Below the pieces are notes generated by a model that was given only the letters and a program-made list of their open reading frames with translations, searched no databases and was not told where the DNA came from. DNA of 35,720 bases, from positions 1 to 35,720 of the forward strand of contig JAFGBY010000024.1 in the NCBI GenBank assembly GCA_016932915.1, in the 5' to 3' direction. This document shows positions 18,451 to 27,740 of the stretch, piece by piece. This DNA comes from Acidobacteriota bacterium (GTDB lineage Bacteria > Acidobacteriota > DATKUA01 > JAFGBY01). A program made the position numbers and the translations under genes. The first letter of the stretch is position 1. The number at the start of each line of letters is the position of its first letter.

Positions 18451-20115
18451 ATGAATATGTTTTGTTATCAATGCCAGGAAACGGCAAAAAATACAGGTTG
18501 TACAATTAAAGGTGTTTGCGGAAAGGAAAGTTCCACCGCAAATCTCCAGGATTTACTGATCTACACCCTTAAAGGTCTGGCTGACATCTCAAACAGACTT
18601 ACAGAACTGGGTGAAACCCCGGAAAATGCAGCGGTTACGATAATGAGGGGGCTTTTTGCAACAATAACCAATGCGAATTTCGATGATTTCAGGATTAGAG
18701 AGCTCATCACCGAGGCGCAATTGATGAGAGATGAACTCAGGAAAAAATTCGAATCACTATACAAGGTCAAAAACGGTAAAGAATTTAACGATGGATACCA
18801 CGATTCCGTCACATGGAAGGTTAATGGAACTGAAGAAATCGAGAAAAAAGCAACAGAAATAGGTATTCTGGAAACCGAAAACGATGATATCCGATCACTT
18901 CGCGAACTTCTAACCTATGGATTGAAAGGTTTATGCGCATATGGTGATCATGCTGCTGTTCTCGGCTATCGTGATCCCGAGATCGATAAATTTCTTTTCC
19001 GTGCCCTTTCTGCTACTACGAAAGACCTGAGCGGAGATGAACTTACTGCCCTGGTATTGGAAGCAGGCGACTTTATTTTCAAAACAATGTCCCTGCTCGA
19101 TAAAGCAAATCATGAAACTTATGGATCCCCGGAGATTACAGAAGTAAATATCGGCGTGGGTAAAAATCCAGGGATTCTTATTTCAGGGCACGATCTTAAG
19201 GATATGGAAGAGCTGCTAGAACAAACCAAAGGAACCGGGATTGATATTTACACCCACTCTGAAATGTTACCTGCCAATTATTATCCAGCCTTCAAGAAAT
19301 ATGATCACATCGTCGGCAACTACGGTAATGCATGGTGGAAACAAAAGGAAGAGTTCGAATCTTTCAACGGGCCCATTCTTATGACCACCAATTGTATAGT
19401 CCCGGTAAAGGATTCATACAAAGACCGTATCTTCACCACAGGAATGGCGGGTTACCCGGGCGTTAAACATATCCCTGACAGAGCAGATGGTGCGAAGAAA
19501 GACTTCTCAGAAATTATTGAACTCGCTAAAAAATGCAAACCGCCAACCGAGATTGAAACAGGTAAAATCATCGGCGGCTTCGCGCACGAACAGGTTATGA
19601 AACTTGCTGACAAAGTAATCGATGCTGTAAAAAGTGGAGCAATCAGCCGGTTTGTTGTAATGGCGGGCTGCGACGGAAGGCAAAAAGACAGGCAGTATTT
19701 CACCGATGTTGCAGAGCAGTTACCGAAAGACACTGTAATCCTAACAGCAGGGTGCGCAAAATACCGTTATAACAAATTAAATCTCGGTGATATCGGCGGA
19801 ATACCTCGCGTGCTTGATGCCGGACAGTGCAACGATTCATATTCCATGGCGATCATCGCTGCAAACCTCAAAGAGGCATTCGGTCTGGATGATATTAATG
19901 ACCTGCCTCTATCATTCGATATCGGCTGGTACGAGCAGAAAGCAGTTGCGGTATTGCTGGCTCTTCTTGCTCTTGGAGTCAAAGGCATCCGCCTCGGGCC
20001 CACACTACCGGCATTCCTTTCACCTAATGTAGCAAAAGTGCTGGTTGAAAAATTCGATATCAAACCGACCGGGGAGGTGAAAGCTGATATTGAAAAAATG
20101 ATGGCGGGCAACTGA
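18451..20115 (+). CDS. hcp: Hybrid-cluster protein (hydroxylamine reductase), class I type
   Basis: A 554-residue iron-sulfur enzyme. The N-terminal cysteines are C-x2-C-x8-C-x5-C ([15 protein letters not shown] then GVCGK), the compact form of class I proteins in strict anaerobes rather than the wider E. coli form. The hybrid-cluster ligands are all present: [42 protein letters not shown] and GWYEQKA. It acts in nitric oxide and hydroxylamine detoxification and S-nitrosation. AGAGGAAGG six bases before ATG 18451 picks this start over the in-frame GTG at 18427. No hcr reductase gene is adjacent, as usual for class I. A bidirectional terminator follows. Confidence 0.96.
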   Translation: MNMFCYQCQETAKNTGCTIKGVCGKESSTANLQDLLIYTLKGLADISNRLTELGETPENAAVTIMRGLFATITNANFDDFRIRELITEAQLMRDELRKKFESLYKVKNGKEFNDGYHDSVTWKVNGTEEIEKKATEIGILETENDDIRSLRELLTYGLKGLCAYGDHAAVLGYRDPEIDKFLFRALSATTKDLSGDELTALVLEAGDFIFKTMSLLDKANHETYGSPEITEVNIGVGKNPGILISGHDLKDMEELLEQTKGTGIDIYTHSEMLPANYYPAFKKYDHIVGNYGNAWWKQKEEFESFNGPILMTTNCIVPVKDSYKDRIFTTGMAGYPGVKHIPDRADGAKKDFSEIIELAKKCKPPTEIETGKIIGGFAHEQVMKLADKVIDAVKSGAISRFVVMAGCDGRQKDRQYFTDVAEQLPKDTVILTAGCAKYRYNKLNLGDIGGIPRVLDAGQCNDSYSMAIIAANLKEAFGLDDINDLPLSFDIGWYEQKAVAVLLALLALGVKGIRLGPTLPAFLSPNVAKVLVEKFDIKPTGEVKADIEKMMAGN

Positions 20116-20140
20116 GATTCTCCTGATAATTCTTACACAT

Positions 20141-20175
20141 AAAAAAAGAGACGGCCATCAAGCCGTCTCCTTTTT
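20141..20175. terminator. Bidirectional terminator between hcp and pyrC
   Basis: GAGACGGC (20148-20155) pairs with GCCGTCTC (20162-20169) around CATCAA, with seven A before and five T after. It serves both convergent transcripts. Confidence 0.93.
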
Positions 20176-20215
20176 ATATAAAATGGGGTTTTGTCTATTT
20201 TAAGCGTCTAATCCG

Positions 20216-21496
20216 CTATTCTTCCACCTGGAAAACAACTTCGCCGTCAACAATTGTCATCACCGCAGCCCCTTTAAGGTTCATCCCATGGAAAGGTGTG
20301 TTCTTGCTTTTCGAGCGGAATTTGTTCTTATCTACAGCTACAGAGCGGTTGAAATCGATAATCGTGATATCAGCCGGTGAGCCTTCGGAAAGGTTTCCGC
20401 CAGGCAAACGCAGTATCTTTGCCGGATTGGTCGAATACATCTCGACAAGCCGGTTGATATCGATAAGCCCACTGTGCATCAGTTTATCCAGTGCCAGCGA
20501 AATGGATGTCTCCAGCCCAACAATTCCGAACGAAGCATAATCGAACTCAACCAGCTTTGTGTCCTCATGATGAGGCGCATGGTCGGATGCGATAGCATCA
20601 ATTGTACCGTCCTTGATTCCTTTCAGGATAGCCTTGAGGTCGTTCTCGGTACGTAGGGGCGGCTTCATTTTCAGGTTAGTATCGAACGATACACATTCGT
20701 TATCGGTCAGCGTAAAATGATGCGGTGTAACCTCAGCAGTAATCTTGATTCCTTTTTTCTTCGCCCTGCGGATGAGGTCAACTGAGCCCTCCGTACTTAC
20801 ATGCGCGATATGGATATGCGCATTCGCGTCAGCTGCAAGGATGATATCCCTCTGCACCATTATCTCTTCAGCGCTTGCAGGGATACCGCGAAGCCCAAGT
20901 GAAGTCGATACGACGGATTCATTCATTACGCCGTCCCCGGTAAGATCATGCGCTTCAGGGTGATCGATAACCGGGATATCGAACATCGTAGAATATTCGA
21001 GGGCTTTGCGCATAAGCAGATTATCCATGATGCATTTCCCGTCATCGGATACCGCTACACAGCCGTTTTTATACATATCGCCGATTTCCGCAAGAAGTTC
21101 GCCCTCCATACGGTGGCTAATCGCGCCAATCGGGTATACCTTCACCGGCGAACCAACCGCTGCCATCTTAAGGATGAATTTAGTAACCGACGAATTATCG
21201 TTCACTGGGTCGGTATTCGGCATACAGGCAACTGCGGTAAAACCGCCCGCGGCCGCAGCCTCTCCGCCGGATTGGATCGTCTCTTCTTCTTCATGGCCCG
21301 GTTCGCGAAGGTGGACATGCATATCGATAAAACCGGGGGCGACAACCTTACCTGCAGCGGAGATAGTTTTAGCGCCGGTCTCTTTTATATCTTTAGCAAC
21401 TTTCGCAACTATGCCGTTCTCCAGCAATACGTCCAGCGCATCGTCAATCCCGTTAGCCGGGTCAATAACTCTTCCGTTTTTAATTAGTGTCTTCAT
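20216..21496 (-). CDS. pyrC: Dihydroorotase (class I, multifunctional-type)
   Basis: A 426-residue metal-dependent amidohydrolase that closes carbamoyl-aspartate to dihydroorotate in pyrimidine synthesis. Metal ligands are in [13 protein letters not shown] (residues 56-67), [21 protein letters not shown] and [10 protein letters not shown]. The length fits class I bacterial PyrC, commonly found beside pyrB. I start at 21496 because GGAGGT lies seven bases upstream; the longer frame from 21547 would run far into pyrB. The first 17 bases overlap the pyrB end, so the two are translationally coupled. Last gene of pyrR-pyrB-pyrC. Confidence 0.96.
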   Translation of the reverse strand: MKTLIKNGRVIDPANGIDDALDVLLENGIVAKVAKDIKETGAKTISAAGKVVAPGFIDMHVHLREPGHEEEETIQSGGEAAAAGGFTAVACMPNTDPVNDNSSVTKFILKMAAVGSPVKVYPIGAISHRMEGELLAEIGDMYKNGCVAVSDDGKCIMDNLLMRKALEYSTMFDIPVIDHPEAHDLTGDGVMNESVVSTSLGLRGIPASAEEIMVQRDIILAADANAHIHIAHVSTEGSVDLIRRAKKKGIKITAEVTPHHFTLTDNECVSFDTNLKMKPPLRTENDLKAILKGIKDGTIDAIASDHAPHHEDTKLVEFDYASFGIVGLETSISLALDKLMHSGLIDINRLVEMYSTNPAKILRLPGGNLSEGSPADITIIDFNRSVAVDKNKFRSKSKNTPFHGMNLKGAAVMTIVDGEVVFQVEE

Positions 21497-22421
21497 TGCG
21501 GGTACCTCCGAGTAACAGGTATAAAATCGCCATTCTAACAGCCACACCGTTGGTGACCTGCTCCAGTATCACGGACCTTGGCCCCTCCGCCACGGAGGAG
21601 TCGATCTCCACTCCGCGGTTCATCGGCCCCGGGTGCATGATGATCGCATCCGGTTTCGAGCGTTCGAGTTTTTTCTCGGTCATGCCGAAGAAATCGAAGT
21701 ACTCGCGAAGCGATGGCAGTGATTTCCTGCCCTGCCGTTCGAGCTGGATCCTCAGCATCATGATGACGTCGGCGTCTTCAATCGCTTCATCGACTTTTGT
21801 CGTTACCTTCACCCCGAGCCCTGCGATATCCTTCGGCAGGTAGGTCGCCGGCCCGCAGACTGTGACGTTCGCGCCCATTTTGTTCAGCAGGAAAATATTC
21901 GAACGGACTACGCGGCTATGCGCAACATCACCGATAAGGGACACATTCAGGCCTTTGATCTTCCCCTTCTTCTCGCGCATCGTGTATGCGTCCAGCAATG
22001 CCTGTGTCGGGTGCTCATGAGCGCCGTCTCCGGCATTTACTACACCGGCTTGGGTATACTTGGAAATCAGGTGCGGCGCGCCGGGAGCCGAATGCCTGAG
22101 TATTATAAGGTCCGGGCCCATTGCCTCGAGGTTGAGTATTGTATCGATCAGCGTTTCGCCCTTCTGCAGGCTGCTGCCGGATTTCGACAGGCCATAGGTC
22201 GCCGCGCTGAGGCGTTTTGCCGCTACCTCGAAAGACATCTTCGTCCTCGTACTAGGTTCGTAGAAGAAGTTGATAACTGTTTTACCTCTGAGGGCGGGGA
22301 CAAGTTTGATATCCCTTGCGGATACTTCCTTGAATGAATCAGCGGTGGTGAGGATAAGTTCCAGCTCCTCCACCGACAGGTCTTTTATCCCCAGTAAATC
22401 TTTTTTAGTCCAGGCTGTCAT
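21480..22421 (-). CDS. pyrB: Aspartate carbamoyltransferase catalytic subunit
   Basis: A 313-residue enzyme joining carbamoyl phosphate and aspartate, the committed step of pyrimidine synthesis. The carbamoyl-phosphate loop FFYEPSTRT is at residues 52-60. [11 protein letters not shown], the aspartate-binding segment [10 protein letters not shown] and [10 protein letters not shown] are present. It ends ten bases of spacing after pyrR and overlaps pyrC by 17 bases. GGGAGAG precedes the ATG. No pyrI regulatory subunit is seen in the window, consistent with control through PyrR. Confidence 0.97.
   Translation of the reverse strand: MTAWTKKDLLGIKDLSVEELELILTTADSFKEVSARDIKLVPALRGKTVINFFYEPSTRTKMSFEVAAKRLSAATYGLSKSGSSLQKGETLIDTILNLEAMGPDLIILRHSAPGAPHLISKYTQAGVVNAGDGAHEHPTQALLDAYTMREKKGKIKGLNVSLIGDVAHSRVVRSNIFLLNKMGANVTVCGPATYLPKDIAGLGVKVTTKVDEAIEDADVIMMLRIQLERQGRKSLPSLREYFDFFGMTEKKLERSKPDAIIMHPGPMNRGVEIDSSVAEGPRSVILEQVTNGVAVRMAILYLLLGGTRNEDTN
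21504..21509 (-). promoter_or_regulatory. Ribosome binding site inside pyrB that fixes the pyrC start
   Basis: GGAGGT on the minus strand, seven bases before the ATG at 21496 and within the pyrB coding sequence. Confidence 0.7.
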
Positions 22422-22431
22422 CTCTCTCTCC

Positions 22432-23088
<657 letters not shown>

Positions 23089-23094
23089 TTAATT

Positions 23095-23124
23095 CCTTTC
23101 CACCTCACCGGGCTGGATTAAAGG
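23095..23124 (-). promoter_or_regulatory. PyrR-binding RNA hairpin in the pyr leader
   Basis: On the minus strand the outer arms CCUUU and AAAGG enclose an AA bulge, the inner pair UCCA/UGGA, and the loop GCCCGGUGAGG. This closely resembles the PyrR anti-antiterminator of Bacillus and relatives, whose loop carries a CNGAGAGG-like core; here one A is U. About 30 bases separate it from the terminator. Confidence 0.8.
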
Positions 23125-23146
23125 ATAAATCAAATATCCGTCATTC

Positions 23147-23174
23147 AATTTATCAGAATGCCAAGTCTTGTCAA
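23147..23174 (-). promoter_or_regulatory. Candidate pyr operon promoter
   Basis: On the minus strand, a perfect TTGACA (23174-23169), a 16-base spacer and TAAATT (23152-23147) with an extended TGA just before it. The start would be near 23140, so the PyrR hairpin is almost the first thing transcribed. Confidence 0.6.
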
Positions 23175-23296
23175 ACGAAATGAGATGGAAAATGGAATTA
23201 TTCTGCGGGATCAGTGTGTGTCGCAGACCACCTGCTCCAAGGTTTACCCTTAACTGCGAGCTGCTGTTCCCATGATAGCAAATATAATCATAGTTA

Positions 23297-23326
23297 TGTC
23301 ATGGCGGACTTGATCCGGCATCTTTA
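23297..23326. repeat. Palindromic intergenic repeat, unit 1
   Basis: It begins TGTCAT, has the central imperfect palindrome GGCGGACTTGATCCGGC, and ends ATCTTTA. It matches the units at 24566, 24743, 27521 and 27585. It lies between the pyr promoter and the HEPN-like gene. Confidence 0.75.
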
Positions 23327-23374
23327 AGAAGCGAGATGTTTATATACAAAGAATTATTATTCACCTGTTGAATC

Positions 23375-24112
23375 CTATGTATCTTCAATCCATGGAAATT
23401 TAAATATCCAATTCCAATTAGTAATAGGTTGACAAAAAAATCTTTTCTTGCCCGTTAATAATATCGAGGCATAATTAAGAGATTCCATAAGGTTTTTCAA
23501 TCCTTCTTCAATATTATCTAAATATATTGGAGGAATTTCTTCGGTATCCTTATCTTTATGGCTTATTATTTTATCAGCCCACTTTAGTAATGTATTGTTC
23601 TTACAACTAAGGCAATTATAATGATCCCAAATTCTGTCTTTATTAATAAAATCTTTTAAGGGCTCAGAGAATTTTTTAAATATTTTATAAGCTTCCAATA
23701 TCTCATTCTTTGTCAAGTTTGATAATTCTTGTTGAATTCTATTTTCAAATTGAGACTTTGAGAATATTTCATTATTTTGGTTATTATTTAATTTCTTAAA
23801 TAATTGTAACCATAAATAAGAAAGAGAGTTTTGTGCTGTTTTATTTAACTTTGTTGGTTCCCAGCTTGGTTTCATATGCCGCTTAATTCCCTGAACAGCA
23901 TAAGCAAGATATATAGAATTAAAAAAATACTTAAAATAAGAAGAATGTGTAATTGGGTTACCTTTACCATACAAATTGAAATTTGGATTTGCATTAATTA
24001 TATCCCAGGTACCTTTGAATAAATGAAAGTCTTGATATTGCTTTTGAAGGTCATTGTCTATCTCTTTAATTAAATCTGAGAATTCAGATTCTTTCTCTGA
24101 AATATCATTCAT
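23375..24112 (-). CDS. HEPN/AbiU2-like protein, hypothetical
   Basis: A 245-residue AT-rich gene. It is mostly predicted helix, with no signal peptide or membrane segment. The segment SSYFKYFFNSIYLAYAVQGI (about 57-76), followed much later by KWADKIISHKD (177-187), resembles AbiU2-type HEPN proteins, where an R/K-x4-6-H motif near the end of a four-helix bundle forms an RNase site. Here only K and His 185 can be aligned, so function is uncertain. AAGGA lies eight bases before the ATG. Its composition is much lower in GC than the pyr and mqn genes on either side, and repeat units flank it, so recent acquisition is likely. It could be an orphan defence or toxin-type gene; I see no partner antitoxin. 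Confidence 0.7.
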   Translation of the reverse strand: MNDISEKESEFSDLIKEIDNDLQKQYQDFHLFKGTWDIINANPNFNLYGKGNPITHSSYFKYFFNSIYLAYAVQGIKRHMKPSWEPTKLNKTAQNSLSYLWLQLFKKLNNNQNNEIFSKSQFENRIQQELSNLTKNEILEAYKIFKKFSEPLKDFINKDRIWDHYNCLSCKNNTLLKWADKIISHKDKDTEEIPPIYLDNIEEGLKNLMESLNYASILLTGKKRFFCQPITNWNWIFKFPWIEDT

Positions 24113-24216
24113 GTTTGATCCTTATAAATATTATATTATAATACCTTTTACTTTAAAAACACATAATCAAACAGTAGTTTAATATTTATTATAATTAATC
24201 CAGAATACTAAAATTT

Positions 24217-24510
24217 ATGAAATTCTACTACATTTATCTAATCACTAATTTTCACAACACAACGTTCTATACAGGTGTTACTTCGAATTTAAACAAACGG
24301 ATACATGAACATAAAACAGGAAAATCGGACTCAGCGTTTACAAAAAAGTACAAACTAATCAAGCTGGTTTACTTTGAAGAACATCGTGATATAACAACAG
24401 CAATACAAAGAGAAAAAACTATCAAGAGATGGCCACGTAATTGGAAGATTGATTTAATTGATGAAATGAATCCCGAATGGTCCGACTTGGCTTCAGATTG
24501 GTATGAATAA
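24217..24510 (+). CDS. GIY-YIG domain protein (UPF0213/YhbQ-like)
   Basis: A 97-residue protein consisting of one GIY-YIG nuclease fold. The YYIYLIT strand (residues 4-10) and FYTGVTSNLNKRIHEHK (17-33) carry the paired tyrosines, the catalytic Arg 28 and E31. REKTIKRWPRNWKIDLI (65-81) contains the conserved metal-binding Glu and the small-family tail, ending NPEWSDLASDW. Such stand-alone proteins are common, scattered and often next to repeats; their role is unclear (possible DNA nicking or repair). It is divergent from the HEPN-like gene, also AT-rich, and has no clear ribosome site. Confidence 0.88.
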   Translation: MKFYYIYLITNFHNTTFYTGVTSNLNKRIHEHKTGKSDSAFTKKYKLIKLVYFEEHRDITTAIQREKTIKRWPRNWKIDLIDEMNPEWSDLASDWYE

Positions 24511-24565
24511 AACAACGGATATTCTTAATTATGATTTGTATTGCTAGTAAGGCTATAACTCCGTA

Positions 24566-24593
24566 GAGACCCCGGATCAAGTCCGGGGTGACA
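24566..24593. repeat. Palindromic intergenic repeat, unit 2 (inverted orientation)
   Basis: A perfect hairpin, CCCCGGA (24570-24576), TCAAG, TCCGGGG (24582-24588), framed by GAGA and TGACAA. It is the reverse-oriented form of the unit at 23297. Confidence 0.85.
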
Positions 24594-24646
24594 AAGACCG
24601 TTACTAAACAACTTTAAATCAGAATATAAGTTCCGATGTTATTTGC

Positions 24647-24673
24647 CGGAAGCAGTGTTCTCCACTGCTTTCG
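24647..24673. repeat. Intergenic palindrome A
   Basis: AGCAGTG and CACTGCT around TTCTC, extended to an 11-base-pair stem with one G-T pair. It lies between repeat units 2 and 3. Confidence 0.7.
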
Positions 24674-24699
24674 CTACATTTGACATATAATTAAACGTT

Positions 24700-24728
24700 C
24701 CGGATATGGTGAAGAACACCATCTCCGG
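24700..24728. repeat. Intergenic palindrome B
   Basis: CCGGATATGGTG and CACCATCTCCGG around AAGAA, 12 base pairs with one mismatch. Sequence unrelated to palindrome A. Confidence 0.7.
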
Positions 24729-24742
24729 CGAAATTATTTACA

Positions 24743-24773
24743 TGTCATGCTGGACTTGATCCGGCATCTTTGA
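24743..24773. repeat. Palindromic intergenic repeat, unit 3
   Basis: It starts TGTCATGCTGG, has the centre GGACTTGATCC, and ends GGCATCTTTGA, nearly the same as the unit at 23297. With unit 2 in the opposite orientation it encloses palindromes A and B. It also lies just past the mqnE stop. Confidence 0.85.
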
Positions 24774-24796
24774 GAATCAAGGTGATTGGTAAACAA

Positions 24797-25918
24797 TCAG
24801 TATTCTTTAATGATGTTATAAATCGTGTCGCGTTCGGTGGGGTCGCGGCCGGCATCATGGATCAGGCCTAAGAGTTCATCCACGGTGAGGGCGGTCGGCG
24901 TCTCGGCGCCAGCCATATGTGTGATCTTCTCCTCGGTGACCGTACCGTCGATGTCATCCGCACCGTAATTCAATGACAGCGCTGCGATCTCGGGGGTCAG
25001 CATTATCCAGAAGGCTTTTATATGGTCGAAGTTATCGAGCATCAGCCGTGACACCGCCATCATCATCAGGTCATCCCTGCCGGTCGTCCGGGGGATGCCG
25101 GTCAGGTCGGTATTATGGCTGTGGAAGGCAAGCGGGATAAATGCGATGAACCCGCCGGTTTTATCCTGCTGCTCTCTCAGCTTCACAAGGTGGTGCACTC
25201 TTTCCTCATAAGTTTCTTTATGTCCGTAGAGGATCGTTGCATTGGTTGGGATACCAAGTTTATGCGCTTCGCCCGCAACCTCCAGCCATTCATTGCCCGC
25301 AAGTTTATTGGGCCAGTACTTCCTCCTCAGTGCCTCGCTGAAAACCTCCGCGCCGCCGCCTGGGATGGAATCCAGCCCCGATTCTTTTAGCTTAATGAGT
25401 GTATCCTTCACGGACATCCCGGTTATCTCCGCAAGCCAGGCGACCTCCACGCAGGTTAGCGCCTGTACATGGATTTCAGGGCGGATCCGTTTGATGCCGG
25501 AGAACATATCTGTGTAATATTTAAAATTCAGGTCGGGATTTAACCCGCCGACGATATGGATCTCAGTAAACGGCTTATCCTTATGCAGCTCCACCTCGGC
25601 AAATATATCATCCAGCGTCATCTGGTAGGCACCTTCCTGCCCCTTCTCACGGTAGAACGCACAGAAGCGGCATTTATTGCGGCAGATATTGGTGTGATTT
25701 ATATGCTGGTTGCGGATAAAATACGCCCGGTTTCCGTTCTTCCGCTCACGGATGATATTGGCAAGGTAACCGGCCAGCGTGGGATCACCGAGTTCGAAGA
25801 GTTTCACACCGTCATCGAAACTCAGCCGTTCGCCATCCTGAACTTTCCTGTGAATCTCCCCCAGCCCGGCTTTTTCGAGCGTTTCGTCCCAGTTCAATCT
25901 ATCCCGTATTTCTTCCAT
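24797..25918 (-). CDS. mqnE: Aminofutalosine synthase MqnE (radical SAM)
   Basis: A 373-residue radical S-adenosylmethionine enzyme. The cluster motif is C79-x3-C83-x2-C86 in NICRNKCRFCAF, preceded by HINHTN. IHIVGGLNPDL, GGGAEVFSEALR and TNATILYGHKET match the MqnE/MqnC/CofH group, with the length and N-terminus of MqnE. It joins the pyruvate-enol ether of chorismate with an adenosyl radical to make aminofutalosine in the futalosine menaquinone pathway. Its start lies inside the end of the UbiD-like gene (25-base overlap), so the two are coupled. CofH-like or MqnC functions are less likely. Confidence 0.9.
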   Translation of the reverse strand: MEEIRDRLNWDETLEKAGLGEIHRKVQDGERLSFDDGVKLFELGDPTLAGYLANIIRERKNGNRAYFIRNQHINHTNICRNKCRFCAFYREKGQEGAYQMTLDDIFAEVELHKDKPFTEIHIVGGLNPDLNFKYYTDMFSGIKRIRPEIHVQALTCVEVAWLAEITGMSVKDTLIKLKESGLDSIPGGGAEVFSEALRRKYWPNKLAGNEWLEVAGEAHKLGIPTNATILYGHKETYEERVHHLVKLREQQDKTGGFIAFIPLAFHSHNTDLTGIPRTTGRDDLMMMAVSRLMLDNFDHIKAFWIMLTPEIAALSLNYGADDIDGTVTEEKITHMAGAETPTALTVDELLGLIHDAGRDPTERDTIYNIIKEY

Positions 25919-27342
25919 TTTTTATCCACTAATATCTTAATCTCATCTGTCATTTTAATCTCATCCGGCCAACCGCGGGTGAAGCCTTCATCGGGCATCT
26001 TCTTTGTGGCGTCCACACCCATCTTACTTCCATAGGTCGGCAGCTGGCTGGCGTGATCGAGTACATCGACAGGCCCTTTTGTAAAAATGATATCTCTCTG
26101 GGGATCGATATGGTTCAGCGCCTTCCAGGCGACCTCCGATGGATCCTGAACATTCACATCCTTATCGACGATGATAATCACCTTCGCAAACGCCATTTGC
26201 CCTGAACCCCAGAGCCCGTTCATCACCTTGAACGCATGGCCGGGGTAGCGTTTATCGATCGAGACCAGCACCATATTATGAAACACCCCTTCGAAGGGCA
26301 TGTTTATATCGACGATATCCGTAAAAACGGCTTTAAGCAGCGGCAGGAAGATCCGCTCGGTCGCCTTGCCGAGATAGCAATCCTCCATCGGCGGACGCCC
26401 GACGATTGTCGCCGGGTAGATCGCATCCTTGCGGTGGGTAATGCACTTAACTTCAAAAACCGGGTAATCATCCGCGAGAGAATAAAAACCGGTATGATCA
26501 CCGAATGGCCCTTCGAGCCTCCGCTCGTGTGGGCGGACTACCCCCTCGATCACAAACTGCGAATTCGCGGGTACTTCCAGGTCGACCGTTTTACATTTGA
26601 CCAGCTCGACAGGTTTTTTTCGCAGGAACCCGGCGAAGAGGAATTCATCTATATCCTCCGGCAGCGGCGCCGTGGAAGCATAGGTAACGGCCGGATCAGG
26701 GCCAACCGCAACGGCGATTTCCAGGGGTTTACCCATCGCCTCCGCTTTCATGTAATGTTTCGCCCCGCCTTTATGCCTGTGCCAGTGCATACCCGTAGTT
26801 GTTTCATCATAGATCTGCAGGCGGTACATCCCGCAATTGCGGACACCCGTTTCGGGGTCTTTTGTAATCACCAGCGGCAGGGTGAAATATCGCCCGCCGT
26901 CATCCGGCCAGCACTGGTTTACGGGCAGTTCGGAAAGCTTCACATCCTTTCCGGTCTTCACTACCTCCTGGCAGGGAGCTTTCTTCACCATTTTTGGTGG
27001 CATATCGTTCAGCCGGGTTAGTTTACCAAGCATTTTTATTTTCTCGGCGGTTTTCGCCGGGATCTCCGGCTTCATCAGTTCAACAATCTCGCCGGAAATC
27101 TCCTCGATATCCTTCACACCGAGCGAAAAGAGAGTCCGTTCCCAGGTGCCGTATCCGTTCATAAAAAGCGGGAACTTCGCCCCTATCGGGTTCTCGAATA
27201 ATACAGCGGGCCCCCCGGATTTCACAAGGCGGTCTGCTATTTCCGTCGCCTCCAGAACCGGATCAACCGGCTCCTTTATCCTCTTCAGTTCACCTTTTTT
27301 ATCAAGCTGCTCTATAAAATCCTGTAAATCTTTAAAAGACAT
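25894..27342 (-). CDS. UbiD family decarboxylase, probable menaquinone-pathway enzyme
   Basis: A 482-residue member of the UbiD prenylated-FMN decarboxylase family. NGYGTWERTLFSLGV at the start, QIYDETTTGMHWHRHKGGAKHY, the active-site segment EGPFGDHTGFY and the C-terminal half DVNVQDPSEVAWKALNHIDP are all present at full length. Because it is operonic with mqnE, I infer decarboxylation of the naphthoate intermediate (the MqnL role) rather than ubiquinone synthesis. A UbiX-type flavin prenyltransferase is needed but is not in the window. GAGGAAG lies six bases before the ATG, and codons are GC-rich. Confidence 0.92.
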   Translation of the reverse strand: MSFKDLQDFIEQLDKKGELKRIKEPVDPVLEATEIADRLVKSGGPAVLFENPIGAKFPLFMNGYGTWERTLFSLGVKDIEEISGEIVELMKPEIPAKTAEKIKMLGKLTRLNDMPPKMVKKAPCQEVVKTGKDVKLSELPVNQCWPDDGGRYFTLPLVITKDPETGVRNCGMYRLQIYDETTTGMHWHRHKGGAKHYMKAEAMGKPLEIAVAVGPDPAVTYASTAPLPEDIDEFLFAGFLRKKPVELVKCKTVDLEVPANSQFVIEGVVRPHERRLEGPFGDHTGFYSLADDYPVFEVKCITHRKDAIYPATIVGRPPMEDCYLGKATERIFLPLLKAVFTDIVDINMPFEGVFHNMVLVSIDKRYPGHAFKVMNGLWGSGQMAFAKVIIIVDKDVNVQDPSEVAWKALNHIDPQRDIIFTKGPVDVLDHASQLPTYGSKMGVDATKKMPDEGFTRGWPDEIKMTDEIKILVDKKWKKYGID

Positions 27343-27366
27343 TTTTTTCTTCCTCTATTCTGAAAG

Positions 27367-27375
27367 AGTATACCA
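27367..27375 (-). promoter_or_regulatory. Candidate extended -10 promoter for the ubiD-mqnE operon
   Basis: On the minus strand, TGGTATACT has the TGn extension before a good -10 box. No -35 match is seen. The leader would be about 18 bases, enough for the GAGGAAG site. Confidence 0.4.
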
Positions 27376-27480
27376 AAACTATAGAATTTAAAAGATTGGA
27401 TAAATTTATACCCCCTGACAGAAGAAAAATTCCTCTTCTATGGGGCATGATATCTTATCGCGACCCAAACAGATTGTTTT

Positions 27481-27503
27481 GGAGCAGGTCACAAACCTGC
27501 TCC
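27481..27503. repeat. Intergenic palindrome C
   Basis: GGAGCAGGT (27481-27489) and ACCTGCTCC (27495-27503) are perfect 9-base arms around CACAA. Confidence 0.85.
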
Positions 27504-27520
27504 GAAAAAGCTAACAAACC

Positions 27521-27547
27521 TGTCATCCTGGGCTTGACCCGGCATCT
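27521..27547. repeat. Palindromic intergenic repeat, unit 4
   Basis: TGTCATCCTGG, then CTTGACCCGG and CATCT: the same unit as at 23297 and 24743, in the same orientation. Confidence 0.8.
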
Positions 27548-27552
27548 AAAGC

Positions 27553-27577
27553 GGGTTCAGGTATCATACCTGAACCC
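27553..27577. repeat. Intergenic palindrome E
   Basis: GGGTTCAGGTAT (27553-27564) and ATACCTGAACCC (27566-27577) are perfect 12-base arms around a single C. It sits between units 4 and 5. Confidence 0.85.
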
Positions 27578-27584
27578 ACAATAG

Positions 27585-27613
27585 AGACCCCGGCTCAGGG
27601 GCCGGGGTGACAA
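27585..27613. repeat. Palindromic intergenic repeat, unit 5 (inverted orientation)
   Basis: CCCCGGC (27588-27594) pairs with GCCGGGG (27601-27607) around TCAGGG, framed by GAGA and TGACAA exactly as in unit 2. Confidence 0.85.
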
Positions 27614-27670
27614 CGAACTATTACATATAAAACCCAAAACGATACTGGAGCAATCCGCTTATAAAAGGGT

Positions 27671-27702
27671 AATCCCGGTTGGGGGCAACAACCGGGATTT
27701 TG
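27671..27702. terminator. Large hairpin, possible terminator of the EF-hand gene
   Basis: AATCCCGGTTG (27671-27681) pairs with CAACCGGGATT (27689-27699), 11 base pairs. It lies 40 bases after the EF-hand stop on the minus strand. The T-tract on that strand is weak and set back (ACCCTTTTA), so it may be another repeat element instead. Confidence 0.45.
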
Positions 27703-27740
27703 TAGTGATATGTAGGAGTGATATTAGATTTATGTAGTAG

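Larger units (their letters stand above)
27376..27740. other. Gene-free, palindrome-rich intergenic region
   Basis: Apart from the ubiD promoter candidate at its left edge, this gap holds five hairpin elements (listed separately) and no coding sequence that I can support. The one + strand frame crossing it is made of the repeats. Confidence 0.7.

Noticed and set aside
20948-21487. 179-residue + strand frame opposite pyrC
   Set aside because: It is a shadow of a GC-richer gene; it has no family features, while pyrC carries all catalytic motifs.
26236-27021. 261-residue + strand frame opposite the UbiD-like gene
   Set aside because: It is an antisense shadow with Arg/Pro/His-rich composition and no recognisable motif.
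27396-27584. 62-residue + strand frame in the palindrome-rich gap
   Set aside because: It is composed of repeat sequence (palindromes C and E and unit 4).
27481-27613. CRISPR array
   Set aside because: The elements differ in sequence, are not regularly spaced and include inverted copies; no cas genes are present.
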